From positions 4,650,001-4,714,000 of the forward strand of contig NC_089432.1 of the NCBI RefSeq assembly GCF_026210795.1: a stretch of 64,000 nt of DNA, given 5' to 3'. Positions 12,126 through 22,412 of this stretch are shown one piece after another. The translations under genes and the position numbers were made by a program. The stretch is from Rhizophagus irregularis (taxonomy: Eukaryota; Glomeromycota; Glomeromycetes; Glomerales; Glomeraceae). The notes below the pieces were generated by a model. That model ran no database searches. It saw only the letters and a list, made by a program, of their open reading frames with translations, and was not told where the DNA came from. Within the stretch, counting starts at the first letter, position 1; each line of letters starts with the position of its first letter.

Positions 12126-12699
12126 CCGATTTATTTAAAAATCATTAAAATTAGAAAAGGATGTCAACACTCTACAAGAATTTCTCCAGTTTTCGCAATA
12201 AACTTACAAATCTTTTGATATCAATTTCTTATATTACTGATAATAATAAAGTTCTAGTCTCTTATAATAAGATCTTCAAAAATCCTAATAAGAAAAAAAA
12301 ATTAATTTCAACAAAATATTGTTAAGCCAGTTCTTGTATACTTATAAAAATAAGCGTATGGGTGTATGGTAAGCAGAAGGATAATTGAATAAAATAAATG
12401 TTAAATAATATTAATGAACGCAAAGTGAAAATAACTATATGTAAATATTAGTAAATGTATCACTGTCGATCAATTTACGAAGGTTACACAATAAAATAAA
12501 ATGAAATTTCAGTCAAATGCGAATACGGTATTGCACACACGGGCATATACACTCAGACGCAATATTTGACTCACAAATATAACAAACTATAAAAATAAAA
12601 ATGAGATAATTTATTTAATAAATGCTTTTATTAAAATATAACAGAATTATCTATTATTACATTGATTTAGAACGCATGTATTTATAACAATAAATTCTA

Positions 12700-12865
12700 T
12701 GCTAATCATGTTAAGAATATTAAATAAATGCTATATATTTAACAAATGTAATATGTTAAATATGTGTTATATATTTAATATGTTGCATATGTTTAACATG
12801 TTAAACATATTAAACATTCGTAACATTTGCAACATTCGTAACATTCGTAACATTCGTAACATGAT
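12700..12865. repeat. Short tandem repeats (TTAAACATG / AACATTCGT)
   Basis: TTAAACAT-like words give way to at least five consecutive 9-bp AACATTCGT units ending at an ATGATC. The open frame through it (Asn-Ile-Arg repeats) is a by-product. Confidence 0.75.
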
Positions 12866-13298
12866 CGCCGGTCATGTGATTATTCGATTAACAATATTAA
12901 GTAAAAAAGAAACATAAGCAATATTGATCGGGGGAAAGGCTAATAAAATAAATATTATATGATTTTTTGATACTGTATGACGAATATTTTAATTTTGACG
13001 AAAACTTTCAATAAAATAGAGTAAAAAATGAAATTCGATATAACGGAACTCCGAACTGGACCTCTTTTCTGAAATCAAATCATATGTCAATACTAAATTA
13101 TCATGACTATCATTGATTAAAATTGTAAAATTTTACGTTAAGATTTTTACGCAAAATTTTAAAAGACTGTCCAATAATTAATTATGATTTCTATATTTTC
13201 TATTAATAGAAAATGGAGTTGAAATATCCATGTGCTGAGCTGGGATGGAATCGAGAAAAAATAATTCGTTAGAGGTTTGATTTATTTTGTCTTTATTG

Positions 13299-13406
13299 CC
13301 CTATAAAAAATTTTCTGGAAAAAACTCTGATGAATGATCAATTTTATAGTTTTTACTTCAGAAAAACTCGGACACGTGGTCAATTTTCTAAAAAATTTTT
13401 ATAGGG
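13299..13406. mobile_element. MITE-like element, CCCTATAAA family
   Basis: It begins CCCTATAAAAAATTTTCTGG and ends AAAAAATTTTTATAGGG. Internal ACTCGGACACGTGGTCAATT resembles a solo fragment near 13790-13815 (CTCAGACACGTGATTCAT). It is 108 bp with no coding capacity. Confidence 0.65.
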
Positions 13407-13960
13407 TCTGTATAATTGCAGATCCCTTTCAAAAATTTTAAAAAAGTGAACTATACCCAATAATTTACCATTGTAAATTATTTTATTTAGTTTTTAATAC
13501 AAATTGAATTGTTTAAAATCAATAATTCAATATTACATTTAATTTTAATTTTAATTTAAATTTCTTTATTTATAAATTAAAAATCAATATAGAATGTACC
13601 TGAAATACTTGTTGACACACGTTTTAGAATTGCTTAGGGTTAGGTATGCATAGGATTAGGTTAAGCTCTCGCTCTTGTCAACCATAGATTCCACTGACCG
13701 TATGTATGTGATATGTGAGAATTCTATATTACACTCCGCTTATTTTAGAAAAGCTCGAACAGTTTCCAGCGTATCCATCAAAAAAAAAAAAAAACTCAGA
13801 CACGTGATTCATTTGATTTGACTGTGGCTAAGTGTAGTAGTTATTCTAAACATTCCAGTCCTTATCTAACCCTAAACAACAACGTTAACTCTAAAGGTAA
13901 TCTTTCATCTAAACCAACCTTAACCTAATCCTCGTGCTCTTCTATGTTAATGATATAGTT

Positions 13961-14192
13961 CATCTATATAATTAAAAAAATTGTGTTTGTGTGACTAACG
14001 TTTAGATTAGCCCATATAAATAATCTTTGAATTGTCCAATGTGTTATTCATCTGCGCCTCTACACCTGATCTATTACGTTTTCTTATAGACATACAATAT
14101 TAATTACTAATATTGTGTAACATTTAATATGATCTATTAATGTGTTTTCGCCTGATCTATTCTTAATAGTTAAGACCACTTGATCGGCAAAT
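13961..14192 (-). repeat. Dispersed repeat, copy 2 (longer)
   Basis: In reverse complement this matches 1666-1790 at both ends: TTGCCGATCAAG and GTCTTAACTAT at one end, and GCTAATCTAAACGTTAGTC plus CACACAAACA at the other. It has about 110 bases more in the middle. No coding region is seen. It may be a nonautonomous element or a solo LTR fragment; the ends do not show clear inverted repeats. Confidence 0.7.
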
Positions 14193-16143
14193 TCATTCTA
14201 ATTACTAATGTGCAGGAAAAGGAAATTTGTATAATTCTGGCCGGAATTATACCTTTGCAATTTTCTCCCACATTATAAATTAAAAATTTTAACTGCGTCA
14301 AATTATATATTAATTGCCAAGACTTCCAAAAATTAATCAAAAATGACGATCAATCAATTTATACAACCCGATGCGGCTACTGCTAGTTTTTCTTAAAATT
14401 TTTTGACACCTTCAACTAATTTATTAATAGGACTAAATAATTTCTTTATTAGGTTGTCAAATTTTTATTTCTATAGGTTTTCATATTTTCTGCAAGTTTT
14501 GAGTTAATACCTTAGCTCCATAATAATCAAATAATGTTTTAAACCATTGTAATAGGCATCTTTTAAAATAAGCTAACTTTTTATTTTAAAAAATAATTTT
14601 GTATTCTTGGTAGACGCGAAAAGAAAACTTATTTAGTAGATCAGTTGCCAAAGTTGCAACTTGCCATAACTGCGCCGTATTAACAAAATCACATGTTCAA
14701 AACTGGGGAGGTCTATAATGGTGGCAAATAACATTATTTACACTAAAAAAAATTACATGTGTAAATATGCGGTAAATATGAAATATGAAAGAAGACGTTG
14801 CGATAACTAAAATCAACTTTCTAAGAATTTTTTATTTTATTTTTTTTTCATCTTAATTGTTGGGTTGAGAAAACTGGACATAGTGTCATACATTGATTTT
14901 TTATTATTAAAATGGGTTTTTTTAAAAAAAAAGTGGATGTTACTTAGGATTTATTTAAAAGTGAACAATATTTCGTTCATCATGATTATTAATCAATAAA
15001 TTAAATTTGTAAAAAGAGTATCATCATAATTAAACACTTTTCCTTCATGTATATTGTTAAAAAAAAAATCACTTAAAAGTTAAGAGTTCTTTGTTGATAT
15101 ATAATATTATTATTTCATTATGATCAGTTAATTTACACATATTTATGTGCTTTTATGTGCAAAATTATTAATCGGAAAATTTTAAAGCTTCAACATAAAA
15201 CATTACTTATTATTATGAGAAACCTTCAAATAGAGGTTAAAAATATGCTTCATAATGAGATAATTTTCTGATTTTTTTCAATACTCCTTTCACATCTTTG
15301 TATTTATTGTATAAATTTCATGTATAAGTGTACATAACGCCTGATTTTTTGTGATCAATTTAGACGATTTTAACGATTGTAAATTCCGAAATAGTTTTTA
15401 ATTTTGAGAATTATATAAGTTAATTTTTATTAATGTAATAATTACTGTGAAGTAAGAATATTTCATCATTATTAAATATTTATATATTTTATATTTTGAA
15501 AAATGATCATTTTGAAATTTGAATCCTACAAAGTGGCGCAAGTGGCTCTCGATCATTTATTATTGCTAACGACAACCTGTTGAAAAAAAAATTCATAAAT
15601 GAAATTATAGATAATGTACTATCAGCGAGCAAATGTAAAATTTTTATTTTGTTAAAATGTATTAAATTGATGCTTCGTAAAATTAGTTTGCAAAAAATCT
15701 GGAAGTTGACTTATTTACAAATTAACTCTCGTTATAGTATTACAGTTATAAATAAAAATTATCTTAACCTTATTTCTTATTTTAGCTTTCGATATACGTT
15801 TTTATTTATTTGTTACACTTTACAGTTTTCAATTGAGTTTATCTTATTAAATTCTATTTTATTTTATTTTTTTTTTAAAAAAATAACACTTCAAATGACA
15901 GCTCATATTAACTTTTATATGTTTATTAAATTGTAAAACTTTAAAATCATTTATTTACAGCCGAGTATTCATTTTTTCTAAATATTTCAAGATAGTGAAT
16001 ATATATAAATAAATAGTGAAATATTTACCTATTTTGTGTAATTTTCTTATATATATTTTCTTATAAAATAAATTTGTGTCTATTATTATATCATTCATTT
16101 TAAATTAAATCATCTTTCCACATCAGTAATATAATTATATAAA
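14193..16143. other. Intergenic, no gene seen
   Basis: The only long frame (15580-15936) would start at TTG and is Ile/Phe/Leu-rich, as expected of random AT-rich DNA. An imperfect palindrome GTATAATTCTGGCCGGAATT lies near 14230. Confidence 0.55.
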
Positions 16144-18330
16144 TTATTGATTTTTTTGAAGTCTTTTTAAATTATCTTTTGCCAACTCATATCCTTGTTT
16201 GGCAGATTTTTCAAGCCAATAAATTGCTTTATTGACATCTCTTGCAATTCCATCTCCATCTCTATACATTAAAGCAAAATTATTTTGTGCTACTTTATTT
16301 CCTAAATTTGCAGCATTTTGATATAATTCAAATGCTTTTTGCTTATTAATTTCGGTTCCAATACCTTCATCATAACAATATCCTAACATCATTATTCCAT
16401 TTATATTTTCTCTTCCAGCTGCTTGTTTAAACAATTCAAAAGCTTTATTATAATCTTTTTCAACACCAATTCCACCTTCATATAAAAGACCAAGATCATG
16501 CATTGCAACTATATTTCCATTATTTGCAACTTTTTCAAAATAATCAAAAGCTAATTTTTCATTTTTTATAGTCCCATATCCATAAAAATGACAATAACCA
16601 ACAAAAAGCTGTGCTAATGTATGATTTTTTTCTGATGCATTAATAAATAATTCAAATGCTTTCCCATTATTTTGACTTGTTACAATTCCATAATAATTAA
16701 AATATCCAAGAATGAAAATAGAATTGGAACTATTTTGATTATTTAATAACCAATTATAAAATTCTTGTGAATTTATATTATGGTCATTAAAATATTCAAT
16801 AACTTGCTGTTTTTCTAATTCCCAATTAATTCCTTTATTTTTTGATTTATAAATAAAATCATTTATTTCACCAACTATAATGTTAAAATCTTTTTCAGTT
16901 GAAAGATTTTCTTGTTTACTTGATATTGCCATAGAATCAATTTCTTTAGTATTCATTTTATCAAAATTTTGAATAAGTTGAGATAAATCTCCTTGTAATT
17001 CTGAATTATTACTACTTAAAGAAGTCTCATTAAGTTCTTGTTCATTTGACATTTGATGATTTTCTACTATTACATCTGATTTTGTAATTATTGCATTTAG
17101 CCAATCAACTACTTGATATATAGTTGGACGATTATCTGGTTCCCCATCCCAACATTCTAAGAAATAAATGTTAATTTAAGATTAATTAAAATAATATTTT
17201 AAATTATAAAAATATAGAATTTTAAATTTTAAATTTTACTCACTAGTATAAATTTTAACATATTCTTCAGGCGTATCAGGAACAACAGTTTCTCTAAGAC
17301 CTTGTGAAATTTCCACAGCTAAACCAACATCATATTCTTCATCCTCAACATAAAAAGGAGGTTGTCCACTGGATATTTCCCATAATAAAACGCCTATACT
17401 ATAAATATCACTTTTTTCACTTATTGAGTACATTTGTGTTGATTGATTATTACTATTTCTTCGTCTACTAAAGCTTTTTGGATCAACATAAGGAACCACA
17501 CCAAATAATTTAGATTAAACATTGGATGATGCTCCAATTCTTTTAGATAATCCAAAATCTGCTAATTTGATTGTGTTATTACGTACTAGAATATTACAGG
17601 AGTGCTATTAAAGAAACATATATATATTCAATTTTTTAAAATTAATATACAAAATTCATTATTGTTAAATAATAAATAAATTACCAAATCACGATGCACT
17701 ATTTTTTCGTTATGCAAGCATGATACGGCACAAGATAACTGGTATGCCATATTATATTTGTCATCCCAAGTAAGCTTGTTAAAATTTTCCTTTAAATAAA
17801 AACGAAGAGTACCACCGTCGGCGTATTCCATTACTAATCGATAATTATTATGATTTTCTAATGAATAAAGAAATAATTACTAAATGAAACTTTTGTAAAA
17901 TTTTGCGATTAAAAGAATATTATATTTATCAAGGTGATATTAATAATACCTGACTCCAGTTTTGTTACTCCATAGCAACGAATAATGTTATCATGAAAAT
18001 CAACTTCGCGTTGAATTTTTAGCTGAATAAAAAATAAAATATTTGAAAAAAATATATTGGATAAAATTTCATAGATAAAAAAAAAAGTATAGATTAAAAT
18101 ACCTCACGAACGATTTCTTTCATGGTGAAGTTATTAAGACTGAAAAAAGATTTTAACGCAAATAATTTTTCTGAATTTTTCAAATTTGCACGATATACGT
18201 TTCCGAAACCTCCAGTACCAATATGTTGAATATTAATAAATTCTTCATATTCATAAAATTTTAAATGTTCTTTATCAACAGCTTCCTCAATCCAATTAAC
18301 CCATTCATTTTTATTTTCGGTATTTTGCAT
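16144..18330 (-). pseudogene. Kinase-SLR gene 2 with nonsense codon
   Basis: Five exons align with gene 1: 18330-18103, 18022-17950, 17857-17685, 17604-17244 and 17156-16144. The spliced length (1848 nt) stays in frame, but exon 4 has TAA at 17517-17515 where the paralogs have CAA (Gln in the activation segment NFQSK). Nearby, the paralogs' Met before VPYVDP is GTG and the catalytic-loop HSGN is HSCN. The family's ATG is ACG at 18352-18350, so translation would begin at a Met six codons downstream. If read, the product stops after about 187 residues. The SLR part (302 residues from an ATG at 17052) is intact but has five repeats rather than six: the third 36-residue unit of the paralogs is missing. 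Splice sites are preserved, so decay is recent or the RNA is still made. A sequencing error at the stop is possible. Confidence 0.8.
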
Positions 18331-18453
18331 TTTGATATTATCGAACGTATTGAATAATAATAAGTTAACAAAAAGTTAAAAAAAAAATAAAAAAAATGAA
18401 AAGTAAAAATTGTCAAAGTTTTTATTGTGTATGCTATTATATAAATTTTTTTT

Positions 18454-18549
18454 CTCCGATATAGTCGCACAACGTACAGCGTGATTTAGTATTACCAAAC
18501 AAAAAAGTCAATCGGTCGACCTCAGCGGCTCAGCCATGGTACCGCAGTA
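18454..18549 (-). promoter_or_regulatory. Shared upstream block, kinase-SLR gene 2
   Basis: Read toward the gene: distal ACTGCGGTACCATGGCTGAG, then TTTTTTGTTTGGTAATACTA, then GTTGTGCGACTATATCGGAG. This matches the blocks in front of the six other family members, although the gene itself carries a nonsense codon. Confidence 0.6.
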
Positions 18550-18550
18550 A

Positions 18551-19037
18551 TTTCATACATAATAACGTCATTACGAATTTTTAATAAAATTGAACAAAGT
18601 GATCTCTTGGAGTTTTTTCAAAATGTGTTGCTATAAGATGAAAGTAAGAATATACTAATTTGTCAAAAGTATCTTTACAAGGTTTACATTTTTATTTATC
18701 ACCCCATTATTTCGCTTATATCACATGTTAATTATGTGATAAAATATATTTTAATTTTTTTGTGCCGTGGTGTATATATATCCTATCCTCCTAACCCTAA
18801 ACTAACCCTAAACTAACCCTAAATCTTGCACCCAACGCAACTATTGAACTACTTCAAAATTTGATAGGTTTATTGCTTTGTTGTTGCAAATATATATTAA
18901 ATTACTATAGATCCTAACCTCCTAACTCCAAACTAACTCTACTTAACGCAATTATTACTTAACGCAACTATTAAACAACTTTAAATTTTAGCACATGAGA
19001 AACATGAGAATATATAAATCTTCTAATCCTATTTTAT
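18551..19037. other. Intergenic with telomere-like words
   Basis: No gene is seen. Around 18790-18825 there are three CTAACCCTAAA units in a row, with a weaker echo near 18915. Confidence 0.5.
18790..18825. repeat. Three CTAACCCTAAA units
   Basis: The 11-bp unit contains CCCTAA, the complement of the common fungal telomere repeat TTAGGG. Only three units are present, and the phase (11 bp) is not that of a true telomere. Confidence 0.5.
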
Positions 19038-19882
19038 TTACTTCTTACATGTTCTTGCATTATGTCCTATTTCTTTACATTTACTACATACATATTCCTT
19101 TTTATTGGCATTTTCTTTACCTGAAATATTACCACTTCTTTTCTCAGAGATTTCTATACTAGATTTTACTATTTAGTTAGCAGGACGACCTTTTGCAATA
19201 TGTTCTAATAGTTCATTAATATCATCCGTTGCATATACTCTTCCATTAGCTTCAAAAACAATTTTACATTAATTTCTGCACTTCTTACATTTTTATTTAC
19301 TCCTATTTGATTCTTGCACCTCACGATTTTTTTTCTTTTTTCAATAAATTTATTTAAAAAATCTTTTAATTCATCCCCATCTTCTATTGCTAATTGAGAA
19401 GCTTTTCTTGAAATTTCTGTTAAAATAACGTACTCATTTTTTTTTTAAAAAGCTTGTCTTTGAATAGTAGGTGATTGATAGCGTAAAAATATTTATTTGT
19501 GTGAAGTCAATATCAATTAGCTGATCACTTTCAGATTTTAACATCTTGCACATTATGTTCATTACCAAGTGTAACAACTGGTGAATTATTAATTTTCATT
19601 AAATCTAATTGTAAATGTTCCTTATACCATCTTTGAATCATGTTAATATGAAATTTCGCAAAATTAGATTCCATCATTACCTTAAAATAATGGCGGCAAA
19701 TTACTCTACTATTAGCTAATAATAAACAGGTACATGCTTTTTTTAAGATTATTACATATTGACAAGAAATTGGCAGACGAGTCAATAATGATTCAACTTT
19801 CCAAATTTCACGTATGTCATCAGTATTAAATTCTTGTAAAAGGTTTTTAAGGAAGATTATTTTATCGTCATACTTATCTTGT
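19038..19882 (-). pseudogene. MULE-type transposase remnant (SWIM and CCHC fingers)
   Basis: On the minus strand from 19882, a frame runs IIFLKNLLQEFNTDD, then RLPISCQYVIILKKACTC and RVICRHYF. CxC...CxH is the SWIM zinc-finger pattern. It stops at about 19531. Further down, another frame contains TDDINELLEHIAKGRPAN, then an in-frame TAA, then YVCSKCKEIGHNARTCKK ending at 19038. CxxCxxxGHxxxxC is a CCHC zinc knuckle. SWIM followed by a C-terminal zinc knuckle is the typical tail of Mutator-like (MULE/FAR1-type) transposases. The catalytic N-terminal part is not present, and the frame is broken at least twice, so this is a dead fragment. Confidence 0.65.
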
Positions 19883-20159
19883 GATAATCATATTGTGATG
19901 AAATTTGGTTAATTTATAGTAACTATAATAACAGTTAATTTTTAAATTTCTGCTTTAATTATCTTATAAAGATCCGGTATAATAATTTTTATTATGGTAA
20001 TTATAATAAAAAAGCTATACCAAGAATGAATGTTTTATATATTTAGAAAATAACAAAGTATGATGATATATTTTAGAAACGAAAAAAGTGACTTTGATAA
20101 AATATCAAACCATACGAATCATTAGAAAATACGAAAATTCAAAAATAATTTATTTAAAA

Positions 20160-21285
20160 GATAATAGAAGATGATGAAAATTTTAATGATCAAATTAATA
20201 TAATAGATTGTTTTTTAGAAGAAAGTGAACGTAAAAATAAATGAAATTAAAAAGAGATAATGGAAGAGCAAGATATTGAAGAACTAATTTAATATGTAGC
20301 AGTTAAATAAAGGTATTAGGAAAAATATAAAATATTTAACGAAATATACACGATATAATAATTTTAGTGAAGAGGAAAGTATAATTATTGCTTTATTAAT
20401 AATTAGAAAATTTTCAAAGTATATAACGGTATGTAAACAAGTAGCTAGTATTTTAAATCACCTTGATGATTACGTAAGTATCAGAAAAAGATTAAATAAT
20501 TGTTATTATGGTAGTTAGTTTTATTAAAAATTGGATACGAAAGAAATATTAAATTGTTAGTAAATACTGTATACCAGATAACGAATAATAAATGGGAAAG
20601 AGAAGAAAAAGAGTTTAATAATTTAAAAGGAACAAGATGATTATATATTGTATGTATACGTGTTACGTTTAAATATTTGGTAACAATAGAAATTAGATTA
20701 AGAAAATGTGAAATTAAATAAAAGTATACATACTAAATTCGACGCATTTTACGCATTTTGTAATAATGTATTACAAAGGATAGATTGGAATAGAAGTTTA
20801 CGTTTTATATCTAATCTTAATAAGTACAAAAAAATGTTTACGTCACGCGAACACACATATGGACGAGCGTATAAAATAAAAATTTTATCAAGGAGCTTCC
20901 AACGTACGAAATTTTATTCAAGCATCAATTGAACATGATAGATAGTACTGCACTTTACAAGAACAATCCAAAATTTTAATTACTAACAAGGAGAGAATTA
21001 ACGCGTGGTTCATACAATTACAAATTAGATACTATCGCAAAAACTAAAGAGGAGCGAATACTCGAATAGTGTTACGAGAGTTATGGGAATATATTGCTAC
21101 AACAATATGAAAAATACATTTGGTTGTGTAGGTGTGAATTGAAAAGATAAAAGGAGGGAAAATCAGAATAAGGACAGCAACAGAGAGCAAGATACGATAT
21201 TAGACAAAGATGATAATAATAATTTTAATAATAATAATAACAAAATTAAAAAGCAAAAAAAACTTAAAAAATTAATAAATTAGCT
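20160..21285 (+). pseudogene. Decayed coding region, unknown family
   Basis: Several plus-strand stretches have protein-like composition separated by stops: IIDCFLEESERKNK (about 20200), YTRYNNFSEEESIIIALLII continuing to KQVASILNHLDDYVS (about 20330-20510), FDAFYAFCNNVLQRIDWNRS (about 20740), and a polar Asp/Asn/Lys tail near 21190-21280 ending in a stop. No family is recognised. Its position beside the MULE remnant on the other strand hints at mobile-element debris. Confidence 0.35.
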
Positions 21286-21289
21286 GGTA

Positions 21290-21890
21290 ACTGGTAATAC
21301 AATTCTAATTAATAGACCCTTTGAAACAAATAAGGCCTTATACGTATAGAGAAAAGTTGATAGGAGCAAGTATATAGTTGATAGATATTAAATTAATTTT
21401 ATGTTCAAGGTTCATAATACTGTAATAATTTTTTTTTTTTTTTTAACTACAATAACATTTTAATTTGTGTTAGTTGATAGTTTTAAATAATGTTTTAATC
21501 CTATGTATTTCTATGAATTTTTATAAAATTTAATAAAGAAATACGTATTACTAACTATCACTCACGCTGTTATTAGTCATCTGGTATTAGAAAATAAATT
21601 TATCTGTTATTGTAAGATAAACTTTTTGTACGCTTTATCATAAAACCATAAACATGGATTTTACTAATTTCACTACCATTCGGGTACTTGAGAACTGTTA
21701 CTATAGTTATTCTAATCTTGCCTCAGTTGAATCTAAATGTAATTTTAAATTTTATATTTATATTTTCTTGACTCTTATATTAGTGTTTATAATCCTTGTT
21801 AAATTTACGAATTAAAAGATTATTATAAAATAAATAAATACATATCATCTGTTTTAAACGTCATGATACACGCATTTTTATTTAAGAAAT
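21290..21890. other. Intergenic, no gene seen
   Basis: AT-rich sequence with no coding exon, motif or repeat that I can support. Confidence 0.5.
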
Positions 21891-21891
21891 A

Positions 21892-22090
21892 CCCTATAAA
21901 AAATCTGATCCGTGTTTTATCTTTCCATGCTATTTCCGTGAATGTATCATTTTAATGGAATTTATAGCCATAAATCATGGAAATTTTCATCTCGCTAACA
22001 CGGATATCCGGGAATATATCATTTTCACGGAATTTTTATGGAAGACACGGAGAAATAACGGAAATATTCGGATAAAAATTTTTTATAGGG
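21892..22090. mobile_element. MITE-like element, CCCTATAAA family
   Basis: It begins CCCTATAAAAAATCTG and ends AAAAATTTTTTATAGGG. The 199-bp interior contains repeated TTCCGTGAA/ATTTCCGT words and their complements (ACGGAAAT), so it could fold back. An ATA triplet flanks both sides, possibly the target duplication. Confidence 0.6.
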
Positions 22091-22237
22091 ATATGCATAT
22101 CCTCTACCTACCAAAATTACTATGCTAATTTACTAGTTTCGTGTAATACCTTCGGCTACCGTATATCGATAAGTATTTAAATTTTATTTCCAATAGACTT
22201 TTTTTTTATGTGTGGTACAATTTTTTGTGTCATAATT

Positions 22238-22333
22238 GCGAAATGCGGCTGAGGACTCAGGCGCCGATCAAAGATATACCTTACTATTTGTGTCTGATAT
22301 TTGTGATACTGTATGATCATAATCGGAGAAAAA
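22238..22333 (+). promoter_or_regulatory. Shared upstream block, kinase-SLR gene 3
   Basis: Distal part AAATGCGGCTGAGGACTCAG (22238-22257) followed by the core TTGTGATACTGTATGATCAT and AATCGGAGAAAAA (22301-22333). The core ends about 80 nt before the ATG. It is the most diverged of the seven, but order and spacing are kept. Confidence 0.5.
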
Positions 22334-22412
22334 GGTATAAATACTTAAAATAAATTGACGTTTCAATCAACTTTTAATATCTTTCTATCAAATTATTTTT
22401 ATATGTTCAATT

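Larger units (their letters stand above)
11830..13298. other. Intergenic, simple repeats only
   Basis: No gene is supported. The stretch holds a short TTTCAGTGAAATGG-like repeat (12050-12125) and a 9-bp tandem repeat (12765-12865). Confidence 0.55.

Noticed and set aside
15580-15936. 118-residue frame
   Set aside because: Starts at TTG, composed mainly of Ile, Phe, Leu and Lys as expected from AT-rich DNA, with no partner exons.
18790-18825. True interstitial telomere
   Set aside because: Only three 11-bp units, not a TTAGGG array; reported only as a low-interest observation.
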